From the NCBI GenBank assembly GCA_017621075.1, contig JAGATV010000041.1, forward strand, positions 62,001 through 126,000: a stretch of 64,000 nucleotides of DNA, in the 5' to 3' direction. Numbering within the stretch: the stretch's first letter is position 1; each line of letters opens with the position of its first letter. Position numbers and translations under genes: made by a program. Of this stretch, positions 1-8,217 are shown one piece after another. This DNA is from Lachnospiraceae bacterium. Lineage in GTDB: Bacteria; Bacillota; Clostridia; Lachnospirales; Lachnospiraceae. Below the pieces are notes generated by a model. It had not been told where the DNA came from. It worked only from the letters and a program-made list of their open reading frames with translations, and made no database searches.

Positions 1-140
1 GGCTCTGTGTGGACTTCAAAGGTATAGATCTGATACCAGCCTCTGGCAGGATTGGGCACGGCTTCGGTCCACTCCCGCAGATCGGCTTTGTGAAACTGAA
101 AACCTTTCTTTCTGTCTATCCTACCAAACAGCCTCTTCAT
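1..140 (-). CDS. DUF4874/DUF4832-type protein, N-terminal part only
   Basis: The first 46 or so codons of a gene that runs off the left edge. The ATG at 140-138 lies 6 bases after a GGAGG, inside the 3' end of the glycosyltransferase gene upstream, which it overlaps by 20 bases. The translation contains NPARGWYQIYTFE. An Asn-Pro-x-Arg-Gly-(Phe/Trp)-Tyr motif close to the N-terminus is typical of DUF4874/DUF4832 proteins, which are often found in polysaccharide loci. No signal peptide is visible. The family assignment rests on this short motif. Overlap and shared strand place it at the end of the Pel operon. Confidence 0.5.
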   Translation of the reverse strand, partial: MKRLFGRIDRKKGFQFHKADLREWTEAVPNPARGWYQIYTFEVHTE

Positions 141-903
141 CCACAGCCTCCACATCTACATGAAACAATTTGATCCTCAGAGCTACCGCAATGATGGAAA
201 ACATCATGCGGAACATGTAAACAACAGGCTTTAACCCGGAATGCATACTCACTCCCTCCGTGCGGTCATGCATCACAGCCGGGATCTCCTCCACGCGATA
301 TCCCAAAAGGAGCATCTGCATGATCATATTGGCATCCGGATACTTGTCATCGAAATGATTGTATCTGGAATAAAAAGTAAACGCCCTTCTGCTCAATCCC
401 TGCAGCCCCGTGGTAGGGTCCATGATCTTCCTCCCCGTGCCCATACAGATCATTACCCGAAACAGACTGTAGGCGATCTTTTTTACCAAAGAGGTATGGT
501 AGGTCACACTTCCCGGAACGAACCGGGAGCCCAGGACGATATCGGGACGCCTGCCCTTCTCATCCGCTTCCTTCAGTTTTTTGTAGATGTTCTCCACATT
601 GCAGGCGTCATGCTGTCCGTCGGCATCCATCTGTATCACATACCGGTAACCTTTCTGGGCCGCATATTTGTATCCGATCTGCAGACCGCTTCCGTACCCC
701 AGATTAAAGATATGGGTCACCACCTGATGCTTTCTGGCCTTTACGATCTTACAGGTAGCATCCGTGGAAGCGTCATCCATCACCAGGATGTCCGCATCTC
801 CGATCAGCTCCAGTGCCTCCAGCTTATCCAGAAAAGCCCCTATGTTTGCGGCTTCATTATATGCGGGTATGATAATCAGTAATTCCTTTTGTGCCCTTCC
901 CAT
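121..903 (-). CDS. Family 2 glycosyltransferase (dolichyl-phosphate-mannose synthase type)
   Basis: 260 residues. It begins with LLIIIPAYNEAANIGAFL and has the metal/nucleotide-sugar DxD motif in MDADGQHD, both hallmarks of GT-A inverting family 2 enzymes that move a sugar from a nucleotide donor to a lipid or polysaccharide acceptor. A C-terminal hydrophobic stretch may associate it with the membrane. The start is preceded by GAGGGTGAAACC. It lies 15 bases after the GT4 gene and near a DUF2304 gene; GT2/DUF2304 pairs are common in surface-polysaccharide loci. Its acceptor is unknown. A role in decorating or lipid-linking the Pel-type polymer is inferred from position. Confidence 0.85.
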   Translation of the reverse strand: MGRAQKELLIIIPAYNEAANIGAFLDKLEALELIGDADILVMDDASTDATCKIVKARKHQVVTHIFNLGYGSGLQIGYKYAAQKGYRYVIQMDADGQHDACNVENIYKKLKEADEKGRRPDIVLGSRFVPGSVTYHTSLVKKIAYSLFRVMICMGTGRKIMDPTTGLQGLSRRAFTFYSRYNHFDDKYPDANMIMQMLLLGYRVEEIPAVMHDRTEGVSMHSGLKPVVYMFRMMFSIIAVALRIKLFHVDVEAVDEEAVW

Positions 904-918
904 GGTTTCACCCTCATT

Positions 919-2118
919 CTATATCATAGATAATAATTTATTGATTTCCGATTCATTTGCAAGTGGTTTCTCTGATGCCGCCCTGCCCAGCCGCCTGCGC
1001 TTTTCTTCCTCCCGCAAAAGCTCCAGGATGCTGTCGCAGACCGCTTCCGGTTCCAGTCGGCACAAGATGCCGTCCACCCCGTTTACCACCTGTTCCCTGT
1101 TGCCGCTGCAGTCCGATACCACCATGGCACAGCCCAGTGTCTGAGCCTCCTGGATGGCGATGCTCTTCCCTTCATAGCGGCTGGCATGGACATAGATATC
1201 CGCCTGCGCCATATAGGGATAGGGATTCTCCTTTGCCCCCAGTAGCAGGAAATCCTCCTCCAGTCCAAGTGCCCTGATCTTTTCTTCCAGGAGGCCTCTC
1301 TGATTTCCTTCCCCCAGCACATACCATCTTGCCTGCACCCCTTTTTCCTTTAAAAGCTTCATAGCCTCAATAGATACCGGGTATGCCTTCTGATCCGTAA
1401 GCCTTCCCACGGAAAGCAGACGCACACCTTGATAATCGTCCGCAAATCCACCGGGTTCCTTTGCTTTTCTGCGGATCTTCTCCTGATCTAACAGATTGTG
1501 GAATACCTCCGTTTTCTGCTGACACTCCGGATAGACTTTTAAAAAAGAATCCTTCACTTCGTCAGATACGGTAAATACCTTGTCATATCCCAGGTAGCAG
1601 TCTTTGTCCAAAGCTCTGGTATAACCTGCCCTGCTGTAGTCTACATGCAAAAAAGCCGCCTTCTTATCCGCATCTACATGGTCAGCCACATAATAGGTGG
1701 ACCCGCCTTCCAGATAAGCCACCGCCAGATCATAATGCTCCTTCAGGCGCTGACCGCCGTCTGACAAGACACGCCAAAGCAGCTTATCCACCATTAGCTG
1801 CCTCTTTTTTGTCATGGCAGACAGATTTTTTACCAGATAAGGCAGCAGACGGATCACCGTACCCCGCCTTACCATGGCTTTCAGCACCTGTCCTGTCATA
1901 TGTCCCTTTCCTTCCCTGCTCAGCACGGAAGTGTCACTGTAGTGTCTGTTCAAAAGTTTCACATGTTCCGGCAGTTCATGTACCATCTCTCCCTGCCCCA
2001 TGATCACATAGAGAAAGACTTCATACTCCTTGGGATCAAGACGGCGCAGAAGTTCTAAAAGCGCTGCTTCCGCCCCGGCATGCCCCAGCGTATTGATCAC
2101 TATGAGAATTTTTTTCAT
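919..2118 (-). CDS. Family 4 glycosyltransferase (GT-B fold)
   Basis: 399 residues with the layout of a retaining GT-B enzyme. The N-terminal Rossmann domain starts KILIVINTLGHAGAEAAL, where the GGAE-like segment binds acceptor. The C-terminal domain holds SVGRLTDQKAYPVSIEA and the E-x7-E donor-binding motif EGKSIAIQE. It probably transfers a sugar from a nucleotide donor in the cytoplasm. Its ATG overlaps the stop of the DUF2304 gene (ATGA, 2115-2118), so the two are translationally coupled. It is an extra glycosyltransferase beyond PelF in this operon, suggesting a modified polymer. The donor sugar cannot be told from sequence. Confidence 0.85.
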   Translation of the reverse strand: MKKILIVINTLGHAGAEAALLELLRRLDPKEYEVFLYVIMGQGEMVHELPEHVKLLNRHYSDTSVLSREGKGHMTGQVLKAMVRRGTVIRLLPYLVKNLSAMTKKRQLMVDKLLWRVLSDGGQRLKEHYDLAVAYLEGGSTYYVADHVDADKKAAFLHVDYSRAGYTRALDKDCYLGYDKVFTVSDEVKDSFLKVYPECQQKTEVFHNLLDQEKIRRKAKEPGGFADDYQGVRLLSVGRLTDQKAYPVSIEAMKLLKEKGVQARWYVLGEGNQRGLLEEKIRALGLEEDFLLLGAKENPYPYMAQADIYVHASRYEGKSIAIQEAQTLGCAMVVSDCSGNREQVVNGVDGILCRLEPEAVCDSILELLREEEKRRRLGRAASEKPLANESEINKLLSMI

Positions 2119-2522
2119 GCTTCCTCCGAAGCCGGATCTTTCTCCGGCTCTCCTGTCAGTTCTTCCATCCGCTGTTCCAGCACTTCCGTCTCATGCTTTA
2201 ACAGAGATACCTGCATGGCAAGCTCCTGATTCTTCCTCATAAGCTCAGATACCCTGGCGCTCATAAAATATGCGCCATAGAGGACACAGAAACCGATCAT
2301 GAGCACCAGCAGCATCCCTGTACCGCTGATATAACGATTCCACTCATCCGGGCGCAACAGGATGCCGGCCAGGATAATGATCACGGAGATCAGCCCCCAT
2401 GTGAGGCAAAAAGGCTCCGTCATCTTTCTCCTTGCCAGGGAAGAAACAGATTGTCCTAACAGGAATACTCCCGTGACGATCATAACAATTCGCAATACTG
2501 CACCAGGTTCCATAACTGTCAT
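2115..2522 (-). CDS. DUF2304 family membrane protein
   Basis: 135 residues with three predicted membrane helices (about 10-30, 40-58 and 68-90), followed by a charged coiled-coil tail rich in Glu and Lys (about 90-135). This is the usual size and shape of DUF2304 proteins, small membrane proteins encoded beside GT2 glycosyltransferases in cell-surface polysaccharide loci; their biochemical role is not established. The start overlaps the pelG stop as ATGA (2519-2522) and the stop overlaps the GT4 start, so it sits in a tightly coupled part of the operon. Confidence 0.75.
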   Translation of the reverse strand: MTVMEPGAVLRIVMIVTGVFLLGQSVSSLARRKMTEPFCLTWGLISVIIILAGILLRPDEWNRYISGTGMLLVLMIGFCVLYGAYFMSARVSELMRKNQELAMQVSLLKHETEVLEQRMEELTGEPEKDPASEEA

Positions 2523-3958
2523 CCTTTCTCATACACTTTATTGGAAGGCTTCCTGCCGTGCCCGCGCTTCATAAGGCTGCCCTCACAAAAAATATGAACA
2601 TCCAGATTCTTTTCCATATATCTTAGCCTGAAATAGGCCATGGACCAACCTACCAGGGAACCGGCCACCAGACCGATCCCATACCATATGGGTGAAAGCC
2701 GGCTGGCGACAATGCTTCCGGCCAGTGTGGTGATACAAAAACCAATGGCTGTGGCCAGCGCTCCGTTAAGATCATTGAAATAGTACAGAAAGATAATCGC
2801 AGCATACATGATAAACAGGATAAAATATCCTGCCGCCAGACAGGGATAGATCTGCATCACCATGCCGCCGAAACCAAACTGGGGAAGCAAGATGATACAG
2901 ATAAAAAAGATCACCACCGATATGATGAACTGGATACGCACCAGATTCATCAGTTCCTCAGCCAGTTGATCGAACATCCTCTTCTTGGCATTCTCGATAT
3001 CCCGTCCCCGGCCTCCGATCACCGCCTCGGAATATGCCTTGTACCGTTCATGGAAATGCATCTCTACCCGGGAGATAAAGATCACACTGGCAGAAATATT
3101 GGTGAACATTGCCAGACAGGTGGCCATATCGTAAGTAGTCATGCACACAAAGCTCTTTGCGATCACCATATGCATGTCAGTGGTCCAGAACACAAAGTTG
3201 TGGATGAACAGTCCCAGCGTGTAGAGAGCGTTGGTGGCGACAAGCTGCCAGTCCTTCTTAAAGTATCTCAGCACTTCCCTGTATTTTCCGCTGTTTTGCC
3301 TGAAATAGCTCTTCACCAGTGCAAACTCCAGGCCGGCAATGATCAGGAACCCGATGTCTAAAGACACCAGCATGCTAAACGTGACGGGAAGACCCAGCCA
3401 GTACACTCCCAACACTGCACAGAGCACCGTGGCCAACATACCGATAAAGAAGAAGCCCGATATCTTCTTATAGTCCTTGCAGATAGACAGATACAGCATG
3501 GAATAGAACACAAGGACCAGGCAGATATAACCGCAATACCCGGCAAACACAAAAGGAAGCTCCACCTTTCCCACAAGATATTCCCTGACGCAAAAAGGGA
3601 TGCCCACAAGACAGCTAAAACAGATGTTCAAAAGCAGTCCCACATAGTAACAGGGCAGGATATCCTCATAAGTCTCCTCATAGATCACATCCGACATATA
3701 TTTGGACAATACCGCATTAAAGGGTGCGGCCGTCAGCAGCGCAAAGATAAAGATATATAATACCGTGCAGGAATACAGCTCCCTGTCGGCATAACCGATC
3801 TTGGAAAATCCCAAAAGTACCTGCATCAGGATCACGGCCGTGATCACCAAGAGCATGGGGGCGATGGTAATGACAGTACTGTATCCGAAGCCCACCAGAT
3901 TCGTGGTGATCGTCTTCTTGCTGAATATCTTATTCAATCTTATACCAATTCCAGCCAT
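2519..3958 (-). CDS. pelG: Pel exopolysaccharide transporter PelG
   Basis: 479 residues, about twelve membrane helices. The N-terminus (MAGIGIRLNKIF, then hydrophobic segments and a FNAVLSKYMSDVIYEE loop) is characteristic of PelG, the MOP/polysaccharide-flippase-like membrane subunit of the Pel synthase. In known systems PelG works with PelD, PelE and PelF to extrude the polymer across the cytoplasmic membrane. A GGAGG site lies 6 bases before the ATG, and the gene follows pelF by 12 bases. The outer-membrane components PelB and PelC are absent, as expected for a Gram-positive locus. Confidence 0.93.
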   Translation of the reverse strand: MAGIGIRLNKIFSKKTITTNLVGFGYSTVITIAPMLLVITAVILMQVLLGFSKIGYADRELYSCTVLYIFIFALLTAAPFNAVLSKYMSDVIYEETYEDILPCYYVGLLLNICFSCLVGIPFCVREYLVGKVELPFVFAGYCGYICLVLVFYSMLYLSICKDYKKISGFFFIGMLATVLCAVLGVYWLGLPVTFSMLVSLDIGFLIIAGLEFALVKSYFRQNSGKYREVLRYFKKDWQLVATNALYTLGLFIHNFVFWTTDMHMVIAKSFVCMTTYDMATCLAMFTNISASVIFISRVEMHFHERYKAYSEAVIGGRGRDIENAKKRMFDQLAEELMNLVRIQFIISVVIFFICIILLPQFGFGGMVMQIYPCLAAGYFILFIMYAAIIFLYYFNDLNGALATAIGFCITTLAGSIVASRLSPIWYGIGLVAGSLVGWSMAYFRLRYMEKNLDVHIFCEGSLMKRGHGRKPSNKVYEKG

Positions 3959-3970
3959 CTTCTGCCTCCG

Positions 3971-5434
3971 TCAGTTTTTTGCCGATTCCCCCGGCTCATC
4001 CCCCGGCCATACACTTCCGTGATCCCAGCCGATCTGTTCATAGATCTGTGCATAAGTCTGCTTCATCTGCTCGATGCGGTAACCCTTCACCGCCCGGTTA
4101 TATCCTCTCTCACTCATTTCCTTACGCATCTTCGGCGAAGATGCCAGCTCCACCATCGCTGACGCAAGCTCCGCCGTGTTCATGATATGGGTGAGAATGC
4201 CTGCCGTTCCGCATCCGTCATTGATCCCGTAGATCAGTTCCCGACAGTTCCCCACATCCGTGGCGATCACCGGCTTGTGGGCCGCATAGCTTTCCAGTAT
4301 GGTCAACGGCTGCCCTTCACTGATACTGGTCAGGATGGTAAAATCCATCCTCCCCAGATATTCCTGTACATTGATCCTGCCGGTAAATACCACATCTTTT
4401 ACCTTTAGGGCCTCCACCAGATCAAAACACTCCCGGGCATATTCCGGGTCCTCATCACAGGGCCCCATGATCCACAGTTTCAAGTTTGGCACCTTCTCCT
4501 TGGCAAAGGAAAAGGCACGGATCATGGTCTTTACATCCTTGATCGGAGTCACCCGGAGGACGGCGCCAATATTGATGAATCCCTCATCCTCCGGAAGTTT
4601 TCCGGGAAGATTGGCAAACCGGCTGATATCGATCCCGTTGGGGGTGATGCGTGTCTTCTCCTTCGGGCAGGAAAGCTCCAACTGCAGTTGTCTCGCATGG
4701 TCATAAAGGCTGGTGACCATATCCGCCCTGTCATAAGCCAGGCGGGACATCTTGCGGAACTGGTCGATCCAGATATTTTTGTAGATCCCCGTCACCCATC
4801 CGGCTTTTAGCAGTTCTTCCTCCCGTTCTCTGGTGTAGATGCCGTGTTCCGACACCAAAAGTCCTCCACCGTGGATATACTTTGCCATGCTCCCCAGCAC
4901 GCCTGCATACCCTGTAGCCACACAATGATAGATATCCGCCTTGGGCACTTTGGTCTGCAGGATCAAAAACAAGGGCAGATAAATGGACCGCATGGTCCAA
5001 AGGAAATCCGAAAACACCACATAAGGATATCTGAGCCTGTAACATTCCTTCACGATCTCCAAAAAATCCGCTCCCATCAGGACATCATCAATACAGATCC
5101 TGTCTTTTTGGAACATCCGGAACAAAAGATCCCAGTCCACATCCTGATTCAACACCACGCTGCGAAGAGCCTTGTACTCCCCTGCATTCAGCCGGGTGCG
5201 CCTTTTGTGCTTTTTTCTGTGCCCCCAGTCCAGATCGTCCAGATAAGCTTCATAAACCGCCTTGACATTCTCAGGAAGCTCATAAGTGAACTTTCCGCTT
5301 TGGGAACGGTCCGACACAATGGTCAGTATCACAAATTCCAACTGAGGAAACGATTTTATCATACTATGAATCCAGCCGGACACGCCACCCACCACATAGG
5401 GATAGCAGCCCTCTGCCACAATGCATATCTTCAT
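3971..5434 (-). CDS. pelF: Pel polymerising glycosyltransferase PelF
   Basis: 487 residues, a cytoplasmic GT4-family GT-B enzyme. It starts MKICIVAEGCYPYVVGGVSG, the PelF-type N-terminus that carries the GGVS acceptor loop. The C-terminal half has the E-x7-E motif EGQPLTILE and a nucleotide-binding segment GAVLRVTPIKDVKT. PelF polymerises the amino-sugar Pel backbone from UDP-linked precursors. It lies 33 bases after the DUF2194 gene and just before pelG, the conserved pelF-pelG order. The start has GAGGATGAATT upstream. Confidence 0.93.
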   Translation of the reverse strand: MKICIVAEGCYPYVVGGVSGWIHSMIKSFPQLEFVILTIVSDRSQSGKFTYELPENVKAVYEAYLDDLDWGHRKKHKRRTRLNAGEYKALRSVVLNQDVDWDLLFRMFQKDRICIDDVLMGADFLEIVKECYRLRYPYVVFSDFLWTMRSIYLPLFLILQTKVPKADIYHCVATGYAGVLGSMAKYIHGGGLLVSEHGIYTREREEELLKAGWVTGIYKNIWIDQFRKMSRLAYDRADMVTSLYDHARQLQLELSCPKEKTRITPNGIDISRFANLPGKLPEDEGFINIGAVLRVTPIKDVKTMIRAFSFAKEKVPNLKLWIMGPCDEDPEYARECFDLVEALKVKDVVFTGRINVQEYLGRMDFTILTSISEGQPLTILESYAAHKPVIATDVGNCRELIYGINDGCGTAGILTHIMNTAELASAMVELASSPKMRKEMSERGYNRAVKGYRIEQMKQTYAQIYEQIGWDHGSVWPGDEPGESAKN

Positions 5435-5467
5435 AATTCATCCTCTTCTTCGCCGCATTTTGCAGTC

Positions 5468-7291
5468 TCAATACGGATACTCCAAGATCTCATCAGATTT
5501 CTGCATATGAATCTCGGCCTGCCCTAAGCTCACATAGATCAGATAGGCGTCCTTCTCCACCCTGGCAACCTCTGCTCCCTGTGCATCCGTGACCTGCTCC
5601 CCATGGGTGCGGAGCAAAAACCATGCTTCCTCGTCCATGCCGCTCACCTTAAGGTAAATGGTATCCTGTACCCGCTGGTGGGTATAATCCAGATTTAACA
5701 ACGCCCTGACTCTCCTGTCGCTCTCCGTAAGAGTCGTTCTGGAAAATGCCGGGAACCGGTTCCAGTAAGTGCTGATATTGCTGGATACCTCATCGAAATA
5801 GTTCTCCCACTGGTCCTCTTTTCCCTCCGGCCATATGACCGGATGCATATCGATCACCACATTGGAATACCCCAGTGCAGTCATCAGACTTCTGAACTGC
5901 AAATCCATGGAATAAGTAAATTCCCGGGATTCCCCGGTGGCACACTGGAGCGTCACCTCATCCGTATAGTAGGAAAGCAGGGGGTATTTTGCACCGTAGC
6001 CGCACCCCAGGGTCCTGATGCCCTGCAGGGAGCCTGTAAGCTCCTCCTTCATTTCCGGTGACACCGTCTGCCCGGCATAAGCGGCGCCAAACTGATAGTC
6101 CTCCACTGCACCTGCATAAAAGGCATTGTCCCTTGCATTCTTTTCTGCAAGAGTCACCTCTTCCCCACATATCAGGGATCTTCCCGCCTCCCCGTCTATT
6201 TCATTGAGCTGCTGCAGATAAAATACCGCATCCTCCGGGGTGGGCTCATTGCCATCACTGTAATCAAACTGGGGACTGATATAACAGGTGAGCTTCAGAT
6301 TGTTCCTCTTTGCCATGGCCGCAACACTGGGCCACATCACATCACGGTACACCGCCCGGGCATCACGGCTGTAGAGCGCCATCATCCTTTCCCCGTTTTC
6401 AGAGGAAAACCCGGGATAATCCACCATCATTACATTCTGGGCATTGACGATGGGATAAATCTCATAATCAGAGGCCTCATAAGCAATGGCATCCAAAATC
6501 CCCAACCCGGTAAGGCCGGACATGTAATCCCCGTTTACGGCAAAGACAAATGCGTCATCAAACTTGTTTCTCCATATCAGGGCAGGATATTCTTCCCTGT
6601 CGATCTCTTCCTCCTCCATAAGCCCCGTCATATAAGTCTTGGTACCCTTCCCGGTGATATACCAGGGCACTGCAAGCTCCATATCCTGGCGCTCTTTGGC
6701 TTCCTCCTCATCCATGGCCAGATAAAGAGCTTCCCCGCCCAACAAAAAATCCGAAAACAGATGGACGCCCTGAATCTGTGTCTGTGTTTCCTGCACCGAG
6801 CGGATGCCCAGCAGTTCCCTCAGACTGTCCTGCTTTTTGATGACCTCTGCATCCGGCAGATTGCAGAACACGATAGTACTCCCCTGACCGGCCATCTGTA
6901 TCAGTTTTTCAGTCTCTTTTGAAAAATCCAGGGCAGAAGAATCGATCAGCACCATTTCGGGAGCACTGTCCCCCATCCGGTCATATTCTTTTGTATCGGA
7001 CAGGATCATCAGATTCCGCTTGGTATAAGTGCACCACTGTGACACGATATCCTCCAGATCGCTGCCCTCCCTGCCAAAGAATATGACATATTCCTTCTCG
7101 GTCAGAGCAGGATCGCTCAGGGTAAGCCCTGCATCCTGCCACCTGTCAGCCCCGGACACTGCAGCTTTGGCCACATATTCATTTGTATCATAATCATTTC
7201 CGCTTTCCTTGTAGACCTGGGAAAACTGGAACATGAACAAAAGCACAGCCATCATGATGAATATGCTGAAAAAATTTCTTCGGGATACCAT
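5468..7291 (-). CDS. DUF2194 protein in the PelA position of the Pel operon
   Basis: 607 residues with an N-terminal membrane anchor (about 8-24, FSIFIMMAVLLFMFQF), so the bulk should be extracytoplasmic. The first third resembles an alpha/beta domain (YVIFFGREGSD...). The rest has segments such as FVFAVNGDYMSG and PIVNAQNVMM that look like a polysaccharide-deacetylase-type barrel, and this matches DUF2194. In Gram-positive pel clusters a deacetylase occupies this place between pelE and pelF, so removal of N-acetyl groups from the polymer is the inferred role. Whether the metal-binding triad is intact cannot be settled by eye. RBS AAAGGAGCAAAAG. Confidence 0.75.
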   Translation of the reverse strand: MVSRRNFFSIFIMMAVLLFMFQFSQVYKESGNDYDTNEYVAKAAVSGADRWQDAGLTLSDPALTEKEYVIFFGREGSDLEDIVSQWCTYTKRNLMILSDTKEYDRMGDSAPEMVLIDSSALDFSKETEKLIQMAGQGSTIVFCNLPDAEVIKKQDSLRELLGIRSVQETQTQIQGVHLFSDFLLGGEALYLAMDEEEAKERQDMELAVPWYITGKGTKTYMTGLMEEEEIDREEYPALIWRNKFDDAFVFAVNGDYMSGLTGLGILDAIAYEASDYEIYPIVNAQNVMMVDYPGFSSENGERMMALYSRDARAVYRDVMWPSVAAMAKRNNLKLTCYISPQFDYSDGNEPTPEDAVFYLQQLNEIDGEAGRSLICGEEVTLAEKNARDNAFYAGAVEDYQFGAAYAGQTVSPEMKEELTGSLQGIRTLGCGYGAKYPLLSYYTDEVTLQCATGESREFTYSMDLQFRSLMTALGYSNVVIDMHPVIWPEGKEDQWENYFDEVSSNISTYWNRFPAFSRTTLTESDRRVRALLNLDYTHQRVQDTIYLKVSGMDEEAWFLLRTHGEQVTDAQGAEVARVEKDAYLIYVSLGQAEIHMQKSDEILEYPY

Positions 7292-7305
7292 CTTTTGCTC
7301 CTTTA

Positions 7306-8217
7306 TCAGCGGAATACCCGGATCAGCTCCAGGGTCTCGCTGTCGATCACTACCGCAGAATGTTTCAATTCTTCGATCACCTCAAAAAATTTCTCTTTCT
7401 GACCGCTGTTAAAATACAGCTTCAACTGACAGGTATAGGTGGCAAGGGTGTTGGGATACTGATACTCCGCACGCTCGCACCACTTTTTACACGCTTCGTA
7501 GTCCTCCACTCCCAATAGCCTCAGGCTGACAGCCTCATACTGGCTGCTGGTCATGCGCTGACGGGCATTCTGATACAGGATTTCACAGACTTCATCCATC
7601 ATAGCCACATATTTTTGCTGCTCCATGTCGGTAAAGACTTTCTGCTCCAACACCTGATTCATATAATCGATCAAAGTTTCCGCATAGAAGATCTGGTTTT
7701 CATCTCCCTGCAGGATCTTCCGGTACTGCTTCTCCACATTGATCCGGAAATCATTCAGTGCATCCTGGAGCACGGAAGCCGCATAATGAGCCGTCTCCGT
7801 ATCCTCGCTGTTCAAAGCCAGGGAAATGGTTGCCAACGATTTCTGAATATCTCCACGCACTACGTTCATCATCAGATTGCGCAGATCCATGGTATCCGTG
7901 ATCGCGATCGCTTCCTCCAGAGGTACCATATTGCGCTCCCGCTCTTCCTCTGCATGGACGAAGGTACGGGCGCGCTCCTTACTGAAAATAACATCCTCCA
8001 GATCTACCGGTTCCGAGAAAAAGATCAGATACACAAGCTGTGCCAGCAAAAAGAAGCAGGGCCCTGCCACAGGGCACAAAAGCATTACCACGCTGCAGAT
8101 CAGAAAGCTTCTTCTGTTCTCTTTTTTTCGGATCACAAGATTCCATAACAGATATCCAAGGACGATCAGCGCATTCACCACCAACACGCCCACAAATACA
8201 CTTACATGCGATGTCAT
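7306..8217 (-). CDS. pelE: PelE-like membrane/TPR protein
   Basis: 303 residues. Two N-terminal helices (about 8-27 and 38-66) are followed by a long soluble helical region with TPR-like spacing (for example EDYEACKKWCERAEYQYPNTLATY near 240). Membrane helices plus cytoplasmic TPRs is the architecture of PelE, which bridges PelD, PelF and PelG. Sequence identity to proteobacterial PelE is low, so the symbol rests on architecture and on the position directly after pelD. The ATG overlaps the pelD stop (ATGA, 8214-8217), giving translational coupling. Confidence 0.7.
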   Translation of the reverse strand: MTSHVSVFVGVLVVNALIVLGYLLWNLVIRKKENRRSFLICSVVMLLCPVAGPCFFLLAQLVYLIFFSEPVDLEDVIFSKERARTFVHAEEERERNMVPLEEAIAITDTMDLRNLMMNVVRGDIQKSLATISLALNSEDTETAHYAASVLQDALNDFRINVEKQYRKILQGDENQIFYAETLIDYMNQVLEQKVFTDMEQQKYVAMMDEVCEILYQNARQRMTSSQYEAVSLRLLGVEDYEACKKWCERAEYQYPNTLATYTCQLKLYFNSGQKEKFFEVIEELKHSAVVIDSETLELIRVFR